Below the pieces are notes generated by a model that saw nothing but the letters and a program-made list of their open reading frames with translations, did no database searches and was not told the origin of the DNA. Position numbers and translations under genes: made by a program. A DNA stretch of 64,000 nucleotides, from contig CM067504.1 of assembly GCA_034509495.1 (NCBI GenBank), positions 39,469,971 through 39,533,970 of the forward strand, written 5' to 3'. Below, in pieces: positions 36,101-49,090 of this stretch (positions within the stretch are counted from its first letter, which is position 1; each line of letters opens with the position of its first letter). Origin of the DNA: Acestrorhynchus altus (lineage: Eukaryota; Chordata; Actinopteri; Characiformes; Acestrorhynchidae).

Positions 36101-39100
36101 TATTTGTTTAGAAAAAAAAATTATATTTAATATTAAAATATGAATTTTGAATTATTAAAGATTAATTGCCCTTTTATAGGATGTAAATGCTAATAAAGTG
36201 TTATTATATTATCGTTATATCCTAAAATGGTCTTAAAACGCCAATAATATTATTCATCTGAATTATTTCTGTTGAAATATCGTCTTCAAAAAATTATTTA
36301 TCATCACATGCCTAGTTACAATTAATCGCACTGGATCTAACAATTAACAAACCTGTCAGTTCTCATTTCTTTACATGCGTAAAAGAATAATATATTAAAA
36401 TAATATAAGAGTAAATTCTGACTACAGTAAGAAAAAGACACTATAAACATTATTGGTACTTTTATGGTTCTATTAGAGGTTTAAAGCTTTCAGTTACGTT
36501 TTACTCTGCATTACTGTCTGCATCGTTCTCCCCGACTGCTTTGGTTTGCTTTATTTCATAGAAGTAAGCTCATTAATCGGCCACATGTTTGGCAAATTCA
36601 GAGTTACCTCAAGTAAGTTACCTAAAACTGACATCAATGCTTTCCCACCTGATGTGACTGTAAGCTAAAAGAGATACTGTCTTGTTAAAATGCTTTGTAA
36701 AGAGCTTTTGAGCACTGATACAGCTGTTGTGGATTTAGCAGTTTAAAAGTGAGCCAGCCATTAATAACATTAAAAACGGTGGGACACACTGTCTAAAATC
36801 AGGCCTGTCCATAGAAACGTGTGAAAAATAGTGCCACCTTTCAGCGTGGTAAAGGTATTGACTCTGTACCAAATTAAGATGAAATATTAATATTTATTAA
36901 ATGGATTTAAGCAACATCCTTGCAGACAATACCACAAAGTCATCTGATAAAGATCCAGAGGCTTGAACTTCCCATTTTTTGATCCAGGCCCATCCCTCTC
37001 GTATTAATCGGTCTAGATGCATTACTGCAGTAATTAGGTCATAATCATCAAAAAACAAGAGGAACAAAATACGTGCTTTCTCCTTCTTTCTCTCTGACTC
37101 CCTTTAGGTTGGGCATGGCTGGTGTGATATCTGTGAAATGCCATTTATGGGTAATTGAGTTGAGTAAATAATCGTCTGGAAATGGGGTGCTTAACCAGTT
37201 GTGGCATAATTGCTGATGAATGTTCTGAGATTGTTTACTGAATATTACAGATGATGTGCTGCAGCTCAAATCATTGTTTTAAATGTAAAACCTAAAGTCT
37301 GCAATAAGCCCAGCTTGAACACAGAGCTCTGGAAAACCACTGCCGTTTCTTTTCTTAAATCAGCTTCTCTACACATGTGGCAGATGTTTCATTCCAGCCA
37401 TTCCTTCACACAAAGCTAAGGTACTTCAATTTCTCTTCCAGGAATGGCATGAAGTCACCCAACAGCAGTGTGAAAGACTGGTGGAGAGCCCAGACATGAA
37501 AGCTGCGTTTGACAATCAAGGTTATTTCACTAAATAGTGATTTCTGAATTCTCCCAGAGCTAAAATATTAGCATGGTGCTGTTTAGATATGAATATTAAC
37601 TGGGGTTATTTGCATTTTTTTGAGTCTACAGCTCCAGAAAACATTACCACATGATCGATTTCTCTGGATTTACTCTTTACTGTCCGGTGTTGGAGTAAAA
37701 TTCATATTTTCATTTTATTCTATAAAGCATTGATCACCTTTCTCCCAAGTCGCAAATTAAAATATTGCTATTTAGATTATGTTTTGGCAGAATTGAAAAT
37801 ACTGACCTCAGATAATGCAACGAAATTCATATCGAAGCACCACCACCATGCTAATGTTTTAACTGTGAGAGAATTGAGAAATCGCTATTTAGTGAGACAA
37901 CCTTCATTGTAAAATCACGTCTTTCATGTTCATCGGTCTTTCACACTGCTGTGGGGGGGCCTTTACGCCATGTCTGGCGAAGACATTGAAGCTTTGTACG
38001 GTGGATTGGCTGAAAAGAAACATCTGCCATACCTGCAGAGAAGCAGATTTAAGAAGATTGCACATATTTCCCGACCTTTATGTAGAATATCGATAAATGG
38101 AAAGGACCCTATAGAGAGCCATTTCTATATGGAACGAATGAGATGGAGACAACCTATACATTTCCTTTTCTGCCCAGCATAACTGGTGAGGGACTGGCCT
38201 TTTGCTGGCCATTACAGCTCACAGCCGCGCAGTGCACAAGCACCCACCGGATGTCTAAGCAGACTGCAGTTGTGTTCCGCGATGACATTTTTCCAAGTAA
38301 AAATGTGATTGAGGAGGTAGGGCATTTTGCTCTCCGCAACAGTTAGCGGCTACTTGATGGTCAAGTCCGCGCCGGGTGTCTAAGTAGATTAATGCACGAT
38401 GCTTCTGCGTGCTGCCAGAATCCCGGAAGCGAAAAAAAAACGGGAAGCAGAGAAAAAAGCAGGAAGGAGGACGGGGCTGAAAGATGGGAGAAGGACTAAC
38501 CCTCGGAAGCACCTTGTCCTGTGATCTGGCATCCACTCACGCTGAGGCGAGTCTTTATCGTACAAACGGATTAGACTGCCCAGTCTAAGTGCCTCTAAGT
38601 TATTAGCACCTTCTTATACAAAGTATAACAGCAATCCTAAAGACATTGATTGCAGGGAACAGTTCAAATATGATTTCCTTATAGCTATTAATATGTATGC
38701 CTTAAATAGAAGCACACCGCTAAGCAGCTTATGATATTATGAAAAGAATGTTCCCTCAGGGACATAATATGCCAACAGTGACAGTAAGGAGAGATTCGTA
38801 TTTACCCAGATTGGCTGGTACTTACGTCAAGCATTCTCCAAGCTTGTGGGAGGGAACACGGGGCAGTGGCAACAGCTCGCTTTCGATAAGCACTTACCGT
38901 GAATAAAAGACAAGCATGAAAGTGAGGTTTAGCCTCTTTAAAGATTCCCCACCAAATGTAGAGGCAGATAGGGCAGGTGCCTTTGGTTCCGGACGTGATT
39001 AGCCGTCTGTGGCACACTGTTCCCACAGAAACGAGACATTGCAGAGACATTGTCCAAGCTTGTCCAGGTGGGGGACCTGTCATCCAAACCAGGGCTTAGC

Positions 39101-39187
39101 AGTGCGCCGCTCCGAGCGAGAGATTAGGACCCGAGAATTTAGATTCTTCTCTTTTTTCAATGCATGCTTAATCCAAAAAACTGTTTC

Positions 39188-39194
<7 letters not shown>

Positions 39195-39226
<32 letters not shown>
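39195..39226. repeat. (CT)n microsatellite in a pyrimidine-rich strand
   Basis: Sixteen CT units within a longer stretch (39131-39375) that is mostly C and T on the plus strand. Confidence 0.95.
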
Positions 39227-39229
<3 letters not shown>

Positions 39230-41252
39230 ATCTTTCTCCCTCTCTTTCTCTGCCATACACCCTCCCCTCTTGCCTCACATCTCCACATTTCATTCTGGTT
39301 TTATATTATTTTTTTTTTTCCCCCCCTTTATTCATTTTTATCTCCCATGTTATTCACATTTTCCTTCTTTTTTTCCCAGATGAGCTGGGGTTGATTTGCC
39401 ACTGTGTTATGCAGACTTTTCTTTTTTCCGAATAAAAAGGAAGGCCTTTCATTCTGGTTTCTTGGGACTGGCTTGTACAGTCGTGTTCCTGACAGATAAA
39501 TAAACAACAGTCGATCCGGTATTGTTGGGCTGTGGGAGATAATATTGCTGAGCCAGGCAAAAATCTCACACCCGGACCAATTCTGATCTGCCATGAGAAA
39601 AAATAAAATAAATAAAAACACATAATCTATCCTCTAAACTGTATCTTATTTAAACTGTGTGGAAGCAACTGCTTGAGATGACTTAAGTGCTTCCAAAGAC
39701 ATGTGGCCCTGTAGGCCCAACGTAAAGCTGTGGACTATGTGAACGAGCTCATGTTCACAGATACAGTCCATTAAATGGGACCATATGGAGAAATGGGGAG
39801 AGAGAGGTTGCTTGCCAGGTAATTCTCGATTTAAGACATAAGGGCATGTGGCTTCTTCATTTCCAACCAGGCTAATTATTCGGGGGCTGTGCAAGCTGTT
39901 AATAATCTTGGAGAAGTGGCACAAAGCAAGAGCAGAACATAAAAATTCAGAATCATGTTTTGTTACTGGAACCTGCCCCATGAGTAGCCAAAATGTGTTC
40001 CCAAACGGCAGCATAAAGGGGGGGGAACTCTATTAAATCAGTGTATGAAATGCACTCAGGTCTAGCAGTAAATGCTGCTCTTGAGTGAACAGACCTCCCG
40101 TTAATTCAAATAGCTCCCATTGTGGATTTATCGAACCAGAGCAGCTGGCCACCCTCGTGGACAAATACATGCTGGCGCAAAGAAGAAAAAAAAAGAGGGA
40201 GTTCCATCAAGATATTTGAAATACACTTACATTTTCCTCCTTTCTCTCCCCCTCCTTCAGCTCTCCTGGTCTCTGTGGACTGAGCACTAAGCGCGAACAG
40301 GTTCTATTCTGCTCCTCAAACCTCACCATAATCAGTCGCAAAGCAAGCCGAGGAATGGACAGAATGCTCTCCCAGTGTTCCTGCCCTGTCCTCATCTACC
40401 CAAGCAGAGAATGAGAGAAAACAGGATTAGAATATAGACAGCATGAGTCAGAAGACATCAAAAAAAGGACCTGATTATTCCTTTAACCATAAGCTAACAG
40501 AAAGGGTTTCAGCGTGCTTGGCGAGCTTGGTTGTGGCATTAAAAGACGAATTCTTCCTCTGCCGCTTGTGGCCTTTTAAATTCGTCCTTAAAGAAATCAC
40601 TATGGTCTTCGCTGTATGTTCTTACATCTGGAGCTGCAACTACAATGCATGAATGTTCACTTCCCACTACATGCTCCTGCTCAAACGCCTGCTGGGCCAG
40701 GTGTTGGGGGTTATCAGGTCCTACTATTCTGACACCTGCTGGGTTTGCAATGCGTCTCGCTGGGGTTATAAAACCTCTTTTGCCGTTTAGTCACCTCTTT
40801 TATTGCAAAATATACTTGTGACATCCAGGTTGTGAAATTACTAAATGGTGCACACCACTTTTTAAAAACATGTTTTATTCCCATCCATAAATGATCAAGG
40901 TTAGAATAAAATGACCAAAAAAAAAAAAATTAAAATGGAATTTTTCTATTCATTTAGCTTCTCTAGATTATCTTAACAACCCACTCAATTATTCAACCAG
41001 CTTAAGGTTGTGTGCACTTAGATGAGTTCATTGGAAATGCGAACATTATTTCAGTTTCTGTGATACACCTTGAAATGGGCAACCATTAAAAATTTAAAAA
41101 CCAAGGAGCTTTCAAAGAAACTCGGAGGTAAAGTTGCTCAAAAGCACAGAGAAGGATAAAATTATGTGTCTGAAAGCGCCTTTGTGCTTCATCTACTCTA
41201 TAATCAAGACGAAAGATTCGTCACCGAGCCTAAAACATGCAGACGACTCCTT

Positions 41253-41440
41253 CAAATTAAATCAAATCAAATTTATTTTTAATTTTTCTTTTTATAAAAC
41301 TGAAGTTGTCACAAAGCAGCTTTATAAAAGTCCAAAAATACAATGATCAACAGCACATAAAACATAAAAACATAACCCCCCTGCCAGGAAAACCTTCAGA
41401 GTAGGGGCAATTCTAGGATCAGTGCCCAATGACACCCCCC
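41253..41440 (+). repeat. Dispersed fish repeat (TCAAATCAAATTTATTT type)
   Basis: AAATCAAATCAAATTTATTT is followed by GTCACAAAGCAGCTTTATA, CAGGAAAACCTTC and a TGACACCCCCC end. This is a familiar interspersed sequence in teleosts of uncertain class. Confidence 0.5.
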
Positions 41441-44400
41441 AACAAACTTTTTATCGTAATTGGACAATCATTTCCAACCAATTGTTAAATATAACAAATC
41501 AATTGCTCAGTATTTTTATCTAATAATTCAGACTTAAGCAGATCCATATCAATTCATACCCTTAATGAATATTGAGCTGCTGTGGGCTTGAACACACATA
41601 GGACAAGTTTGGTGTGGGGCATCGTTTATCTCATGGGGAGAAAGCAAAAATAGTCTGCAGTGTTTGGTCCAATGACACACAAAACTCTGATCTCCACGTT
41701 TCATGGGTTTCCCTACATCCATCACACCGGCAGCATAACGAGTACACAGATTTCCTTAAAGGGTGAGACTTCATCCATAATTGTGACATAAGCAGGAAGC
41801 TGATTGTTCTTCCACTTCCAATAAAAAAATGAAAAAACATCTAACCAATCTAATTTCTGAAGGTGCTGAGACTCCTAAAAGGGGTTTAGACATGCATACG
41901 CTTGGGAGGAACCAAGAATCATGAGGTGGGACCCATTTCCCTGTCGTCGGATTACTTATACATAATTGATAAGGAGACACATGACCACCACATCTGTAAT
42001 GCTGTAATGTTGGATGATGGTTATAATAGTAATAGTGGCAGATAATTAGGGTCCATGTAAATTTGATGGCATGGTGATGGCAGGTGGGGAACGAGTCCAA
42101 GGCAGGGTGGGCCGAAGTCCAATAGCAGGCAGTTAGTAGAGTACAAAGACATTTCACACTCATAATAAGTCACAACAAAAATCAAATGAGTTGCATTCAA
42201 ACTGCAACTACTTCAGGTAGTTATTTATAAATATAAAATAAAATATAAATATATAAAATATAAAACTGTTTATTTTTATTTTACAAATAAAGGGCACCAT
42301 CAATCTGTCTGCAGTGAAATGACCATCACAAGAAAAGAGGACCCCCCATCCCTTTCACCGTCAGACATCTAAAGAAAAAGCCCGGACACATGTGACTGAC
42401 ACGTGCAGTTCTCTCCCAGTTTTGGTGGTCTTCCAGATCTCGTCAGCTGACTACCTAATTATGGTGGGAGGCCTCAGTCCTGATTTGATTTTCAGTTCCT
42501 GAAACATGGTCAAGACAATGTGCCCTTTTAGGACTGACCATTGTGCTTCTTTTGTTGTGAAAGACAATGTAAAGACATTAAGATCTACCACAAATATTGT
42601 TCTATGTTTGATTACATATTGTCTGTGTCAAGCAAAATCCTTGTATCTCCAAAAAGGCAACTTTCCAGAAGGAGAGACCTTCTTAAAGCCCCTGTCTACT
42701 GGACTTAAATATCTAAAAATATTTTTATACTGAAGATATGCCATGGACTCAGCATTTACCAGCATTTAAAAATCAATATATAACTCTACATTAATGCAGT
42801 TTAGTCATAGTAAAATACTGTAAACAGCATTCACTGGATCTGACTGATATAAAATTCATGTCTGCTGTGTGCTCATCTCACAGAATGATGCAAAAATTCC
42901 ACCTTAAAAACTCCAGCAGTTTAAGTTCTCCACCATTTAAGGTTCAATGGCTACTTCCAACAGATAAACAGGAGAATAGATTCAGCCTTGGTGGTGCAGC
43001 TGTGTTTGTGGAAATATTCAAAACAACGTTTTTACAACATTTTAAGCTGTTTTAGTGAATAACAAGGGAACAACAAGAAACGCAAGAAGCTCAACAAGCT
43101 CTGAGCTTTCATTTGCACACGGAGCATTACTAGGAGCTTTCACAAACACACAGAGGTTTCAACGGCTTAAACAAGTTTAAACGAGATTAAACGAGCAGAC
43201 GTGGCTGGAAAGTTCAGCAAACACAGGATGATTAACACAGGTGCTGCTGCATTTTTGGAATGCAGTGTGTTCGTGGATGTGGAGACAAAGTAGGGGACGT
43301 AAACTCTGATTGGTTCTTGGCCAATCTAACATTAGCTGGGCCCATTTTTGACATTTTTGGCATCATCGCTGCCAAATCCCAGTAAGTTCTTCACAAAAAA
43401 AAACTACAGAAAATAGTTAGGACAGGTAGGACAGGAGCTTTAACTTTCATCGTTTATTCGTCATCAAATTTTGGAACAATGTAAAGAACGACGGCCAGAT
43501 TGAAATGATATCAAAAAGTGAAAAATACAGCAAAAAAAAAAAAATGAGCTACAAAACGGATCGAAAATAGAAAGGCAAGGTCATTGCACAGACAGACTTG
43601 TAGCCTTATTGATCCAAATGGTTGTATTTCCTGCCAAGTATCCATCAACCAACCAACAGCATTAAGTAACCCACTAAAATGGTACAGTGCATCCTTGTTG
43701 CAAGACAAAGCTACTCTCTACTCTCTTAACACTTAACTCACCGCGACCTCTGTGTTTATCAACTCAATTATCCTTTTATCTGCAAGTGGAATACACGCAG
43801 CCGGCCCTCTTATGCAGTCGTGGCAGTGTAAAAGATGAAAGCAGGGGGCGAAAGGTGCGGAGGCGGGAGAATGAGGAATGGAGAAAGAGTCAAAGTGTTT
43901 CATTTATAACAGGAGAGAGGCCTTCAGAGAGCATTTATCCATAATGGAGAAATAATGAAGAAAGATTAAAGCCCTCTGGGACATTTTCGGGGTTTTCTCT
44001 AAATGATCACGACGTCTCCCTGTTCTCCACAATGGACTCGGAGAGAGCTCCAGACGCCATTATATCCCCAAAATGAGCCCTGGCACAAGCTACTAGTCAC
44101 TCCGTCAGTTAAATGTGGGCTATAGTAACACTGAAGAAAGGCCTACCTGCAAATTAAGAGCAGCGTCTTTTGTCTCCCTTGTGCTGTGGTAAAAACAGCA
44201 GAATGGGCTCTGTTTCCTGAGTGATCTGAGGTGAGGCAAGATGTTCTGTAGAACCCACCATCATCTCATATAGTGATTAGCTAAATGCCTGCAGGTGTGC
44301 TCGTTCCCTTCAATGGAAACCTCGAATAAGGACTTTTATTAGAGAGCTCTCCGGCTTATCCAGAGGCAGACCCATTCCTCTCACGGCGAAAAAGAGTACC

Positions 44401-46235
44401 GTACGAAGGCAAAAGCAAAGGACGAAGGGAAGCGATGGTGAGACGACGTGTGAATGACAAGAAGACTCAGTGAAGGTATCCTAACCGATGATCACATCTC
44501 TCTTGACTGCATTCATGTAACGAGAGAATGGGAAATTTGCGTCGTTGATGGATTGATGGGTGAGCATTTCCACAGTCACACTCCACCTTATCACACTTTT
44601 AAGATAACCGAGCAATTGTCCTTTTCAACACGTGGTTTAATCGATTAGTCTAGCCTCCCTTTACGCATTGGCAACCTTAACTAAATGATACGCGCCCTAA
44701 ATTCGGTTTGTTTACAATAAACCCAACCAAATCATGATTCAGCCCAAAATGTGAGGCAGTAGAGAGCAGAAAAGGGAGTCAGGCAGTATGTGCCGGGTTT
44801 TATCGGTACGAGTTATTGGGTACCTAAGAGTGTAGGAAATCCGACGAAGAAATATTGTTCCAGTTAAATCTCAAACTGTGAATAACACAAGCCAAGCAAT
44901 TTACGCTGGAAGGTCATAGCAAAGTAAAGCAGGGAAAAGTGGCAGGAAAAATGGGCTTTCTGGGAGAGTGAAATAGATGAGAGATGAGAGGAGATGAAAA
45001 CTTGACGGGTTACCCAGGCGGGTCTACAAAAAGTAATGAATATCCCTTGGTGTGCAGTGATTTTGAAGAACTGTCATTTTGAATGAACTGAGATAAAAAT
45101 TATATTTCATCCAGATAAAAAACCTACCAATACATGAGCAAAAAGGACACATGTCTGCCAAATGCAACCCCTAATCCTGCTCTGACAGTTTCCACTGACA
45201 CTTCGATCTCAAAAAAAAAAACAAAAAAAAACAACAACCATTTCTAAATTCTAGGAAACCTTAGGCAAGAAAACAGCACTATTATACAGCTTTAATGAAA
45301 TGCCTCATTTCAGTTCTTGCATAAAATTCCTTTAGTAAACTTTGCTCTTTCAGCCCCGTCTCTTATCAATTCATTTGTGTATGAAAGAGAGACAAGCATG
45401 GGGGGGGGAAAAAAGAAAAGTGAATATATTGAAGCTGCTATAGAATCTGTTCCTATTGTGCAGCGGAAAACGGACGTGTGTCCTTCAAGAAAAATAGCGC
45501 TATGCATCTCATACTAAAAGTCTTGTTGCTTTCCTTTGAATAAATCATCCCCATCTATTGAATCCCTTTCGTTTCACAACGCCAAGCTCTCCATTCAAAA
45601 TGGAGAGAAAGGAGCCTGAATTACTTGGAGCTGGAGAGTTACCTAGCATAGAAAGGAATTAAGGACCCAGTAGCCAATATTGTGGATCAACTATGCCCAG
45701 AAGAAAGGGGCCATTCTTGTGTTACCTGGCTGGGGAATAAAGCCACAATAGACTTCAAACAAGGAACACTGCACAATTCGTGGATTGATTTTTACTTCAG
45801 GGACCAGGGACTTTTTCAAATCGGACAATATCCAGTGAAGATGGACATAAAGCCGTGAATTGCCTGAATGCGGGATGTATCACCCCAGTGCCCTGTACCA
45901 AGGGAATATAGGTGCTGCCGGACCTCAATGGATGACCTCAATCTCTGATGTACTTCATTGTAATAGCTAAGAGGAGAAGGCGTCTTTGTGACAGCCAGGG
46001 ATTGTTTGTCGAGCTGTTTTGCAAAGTGCAAAAACTTTCCAAGTTTTCTTTCTTTGACTTTCTTTTTGTCTGTGCTCGGTTATTGTTAACGCCATCAAAG
46101 AGAATAACGGTAAGTAACCAGGTGAATTAAAAACAAAGCGTCCACTATAGAACACTCACAATGTGTGATGCTGCTTGGTTTCAGTGAAAACAGCGGTACA
46201 AACAGAAACACCAGTACACTGGACTGGTACTACAT
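41441..46235. other. Non-coding stretch with one R3 repeat copy
   Basis: No gene seen apart from the R3 copy at 42590-42740. An AT-rich run lies at 42222-42290. Confidence 0.55.
42590..42740 (+). repeat. Dispersed repeat R3, shorter copy
   Basis: TATTGTCTGTGTCAAGC, AAATCCTTGTATCTCCAAAA and GGCAACTTTCCAGAAGGAG match the order of blocks in the copy at 20.9-21.1 kb. The identity is moderate and judged by eye. Confidence 0.4.
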
Positions 46236-47150
46236 GCAGTCGTGTGAAAACATTAGGACAACTTATAAACAACTATTTTAACCATATTTACAGACTGAAG
46301 AAATGTAATTCACAAAATGTAATTAATAAAAATGCAATTTTATTATGAGGATAAATGTTTGGTTGCTCATTGCTGAAAAATGTGAAATGCATGTTTCCTG
46401 TAATTAACCGTCTCCGACATCGACTGGAAGAAAGACGTTCCCAGTCTTTGTACAGACGCTCTTACATCCTCCTCAAGCCCCCTCTGATACAATAAAGATC
46501 TCATGGTGGTTTCTATGATGGAGAGATCTCCACACCCTGCTGCAGCAAAGCAGCCCCAAACCATCACACTCCCACCACCATGCTTCACAGATGGTATGAG
46601 GTTCTTACACTCAAATACTGTGTTTGATTTGCCCCAAACGTGTCTTCTGTTACTGTGTCCAAATAAATCAACTTTGGATTGATCTGTCCAAAGCACATTG
46701 GTCCAGAAGTCCTGCTCTTTGACTAGATAACCTTTAGTCTTTGACTGGTAACCTTTAGTCTTAACCTGATGTTTGACAGTAATGGTTTTCACCTGTGGTC
46801 AACGGTCTCCCGTGAAAATCAAGCTTATTTGGTCTCTTGCTGATGGAGGATTCCTGTAGGTCCCATGATGCCATTTTCGGACTGTTGGAGTCCTCTTTAC
46901 ACATCTTGTTGTCTGCTCTTGCTGAACTGATTATAAATCCCTTCCCGGACTCATCTACATCTACATCCTTCTTTCCATAGGCCTCAGAGAGCTCTTTGGA
47001 TCTGGCCGTGGTGATCCCACTCACTTCAACAAACAAGAGCAAACCAAACTAATGTCTGAAATGAAACCACCTTCTACAAAGTCCTCTCTAAGGATGGTCT
47101 AATCATTAGCAGCTGAGGAGGAGTGTCCTCGTCTCACTTCATCTTCACTC
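46236..47150 (-). mobile_element. Tc1-like transposon relic
   Basis: Plus-strand GCAGTCGTGTGAAAACATTA at 46237-46256 looks like a Tc1-type terminal inverted repeat. The minus strand encodes VLWTDQSKVDLFGHSNRRHV (the first catalytic Asp region of the DDE transposase), then VKHGGGSVMVWGCFAAAGCG and RSLLYQRGLEEDVRASVQ. The part that should hold the second Asp (DNDPKH-type) and the final Glu is missing. The helix-turn-helix end at 46761-47042 is frameshifted (RSKELSEAYGKK). The far inverted repeat was not found. Inactive. Confidence 0.88.
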
Positions 47151-48336
47151 TATATTCCTTTTCCAGTACAATATAATCCACCACTTATACAACAACATAT
47201 ACAAGACATATTGGCATCATGCTCCGTGTCCTTCACACCACCCCAAACCCACCCTGAAAACCACAGATTAGGAAACCAGTCTCTGGCTGCTCTTAAATTT
47301 TGGACTCAGGTTCTCAAGGTGTCTGATTAAGATATGTATCAGTGGCTTGTGGGTGTGTCTCGGCGCAGGTAATATGATGCTCATAATGCTGTATTCAACA
47401 GCGTGAAAGAATACCATTTCATTCATTTATGGATCTGCAAATGTTTATTATTTATTCATGTTAAAGCTTCCAAAAATTGGAGATGTTTTAAAAAGCAATC
47501 TTTTCTGCTCAGGTATGACTAGAGAAGGTCAATATGTTGCACAATGGCTTTACATGCCATAAGGCAGCAATATGTATTGTACACAGTGCAGCACAGTCTT
47601 TGTGAGCCTTGGTCAAGGTTACTCTCCCATTGAGGAGGAAAAGGAGGGGCCTTCACAACCCCACAGATCCCACCTGAGTGACACTCGCCTGGGCTTGGTT
47701 CTCCCTTCTGACGCCGTGATAAAACAGCTCTTATCACCTCCAAGAGTGGAGATTTGGTCTCTGTCCAAGAGAACCAACGAAGCAAGAAAAGCACTGTCTA
47801 GACACTTAAGGAGAAGTAAAGAAAAAATTGCTCTGTTTGACAGGAAATACTGAAGGGGCTTTTCACCAAAGTCAGGCGACTTGAGGGGCTGTATTCGAGA
47901 CAACGTCATTGTGCTGGTCCATCTCACCAAATCCCCTTTTCTCCAACCATTTCACATCCGTTTACCATGGATCTTAGAGCAGGACTGTGGAGCGTTGCAA
48001 GTTATAGGTGCTATCTCTCAGCAAAGAGAGTGAACACAGCCAAAATGGCCACTCTTACAATCGTCATTCATGTTGAAAGGCGTGAGTAAAGGGCATGACT
48101 TTGGCCACTATAAAGGCCATTCTTACACAGGACGGGGCTTTCGACAATACCTGGTGGTACTGGGTCAGTACAGCACAAAATCAATGATTATCGACCACAT
48201 AACTTTCAGATTACCAGTATAAACACGAGCACATTGGTGATTTGTTCTTATTATTCATATGAACTTTGCTACTCTAACATTTAAACATAAGCAAATTACT
48301 TCAGTAAGTAATAAGCAGACTGGAACACAAGGACTA
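47151..48336. other. Non-coding stretch, no gene seen
   Basis: No domain or repeat recognised; the open frames on both strands at 47519-47930 overlap each other and look like chance. Confidence 0.55.
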
Positions 48337-48437
48337 CATAGGATAGGATAGGATAGGATAGGATAGGATAGGATAGGATAGGATAGGATAGGATAGATCT
48401 TTATCCCTTGGGAGGGTTCCCTCAGGGAAATTAAGGT
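48337..48437 (-). mobile_element. LINE 3' end with expanded GGATA/TATCC tail
   Basis: On the minus strand 48437-48396 reads CTTAATTTCCCTGAGGG and on through AACCCTCCCAAGGGAT, the same 3' tail as the LINE copy ending at 56582. It is followed by about 11 TATCC units (GGATA on plus, 48341-48396). Only the last 40 or so bases of the element are present, a heavily 5'-truncated insertion. Confidence 0.8.
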
Positions 48438-48871
48438 ATATACACAGGGGCAGACTAGAGACACCTGGGGAAGATAAAAAAAGGGCAGGGCTACAAAAGG
48501 AGAAGCAGGTAGGAACACACCTGTCAGAGAACAAGGCAGGGCAAAGGCAAAGACAAGAGGTAAACAACGAAGCCATGTGCTGAGAAGGGAAGACAGAACA
48601 AGACAGGAAAAAAGAGACAGGCTGGGAAAGTGAGGGGACCAGACAAGAGCCTGACCAGGTTACTATCATTGGTGGATGAGTCAAAAAGGTTACTCATACC
48701 GACCAAAAATGGCAACAGTGTTCAGTTACACAACGAGAACGTGAGCCAGACCTGAAATGACTGAATGAAAAAGGTCATAACACCAGCAGCCCTTGTCTCG
48801 GACAGTGTAACGGACAGCATTTTTGGCCAGTATGAGTAACATTTTGACACAAGCAGCTTTTGACATGTCTC

Positions 48872-49090
48872 ATGGTGGTGCCTCAGGTCGTGCACAGTTC
48901 TAAGGTCCTAGGGATATGTGTTCAAACCCAGCTCTGATATCTGTGAGGAGTTGTGTTCTCCCTGGGTACCCTAGTTTGACCATACTAGACTGACCCCTGC
49001 GTGTGCAGATGCAGATGGATGGACGATTCTCACGATGGATGAACTCAGATACTCATCTTCTCTCACGGATCCTCAATGAATGAATGAACT
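48872..49090 (+). mobile_element. tRNA-derived SINE, decayed
   Basis: GGTGGTGCCTCAGGTCGTGC, AAGGTCCTAGGGATATG, a box B-like GTTCAAACCC near 48920, then GTTCTCCCTGGGTACCC and a tail ending in ATGAATGAATGAAC follow the layout of a common fish SINE. Point changes are many, so it is old. Confidence 0.6.

Larger units (their letters stand above)
31730..41252. other. Long non-coding stretch, mostly unique sequence
   Basis: No gene seen. Contains the AC array at 33056, the CT array at 39195, an AT-rich part at 35850-36450, and unique AT-homeobox-like text at 36940-37270. A fragment of a dispersed repeat lies at 32352-32371. Confidence 0.5.

Noticed and set aside
39009..39383. Frame with long Ser-Leu run
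   Set aside because: The run is only the CT microsatellite read in frame.
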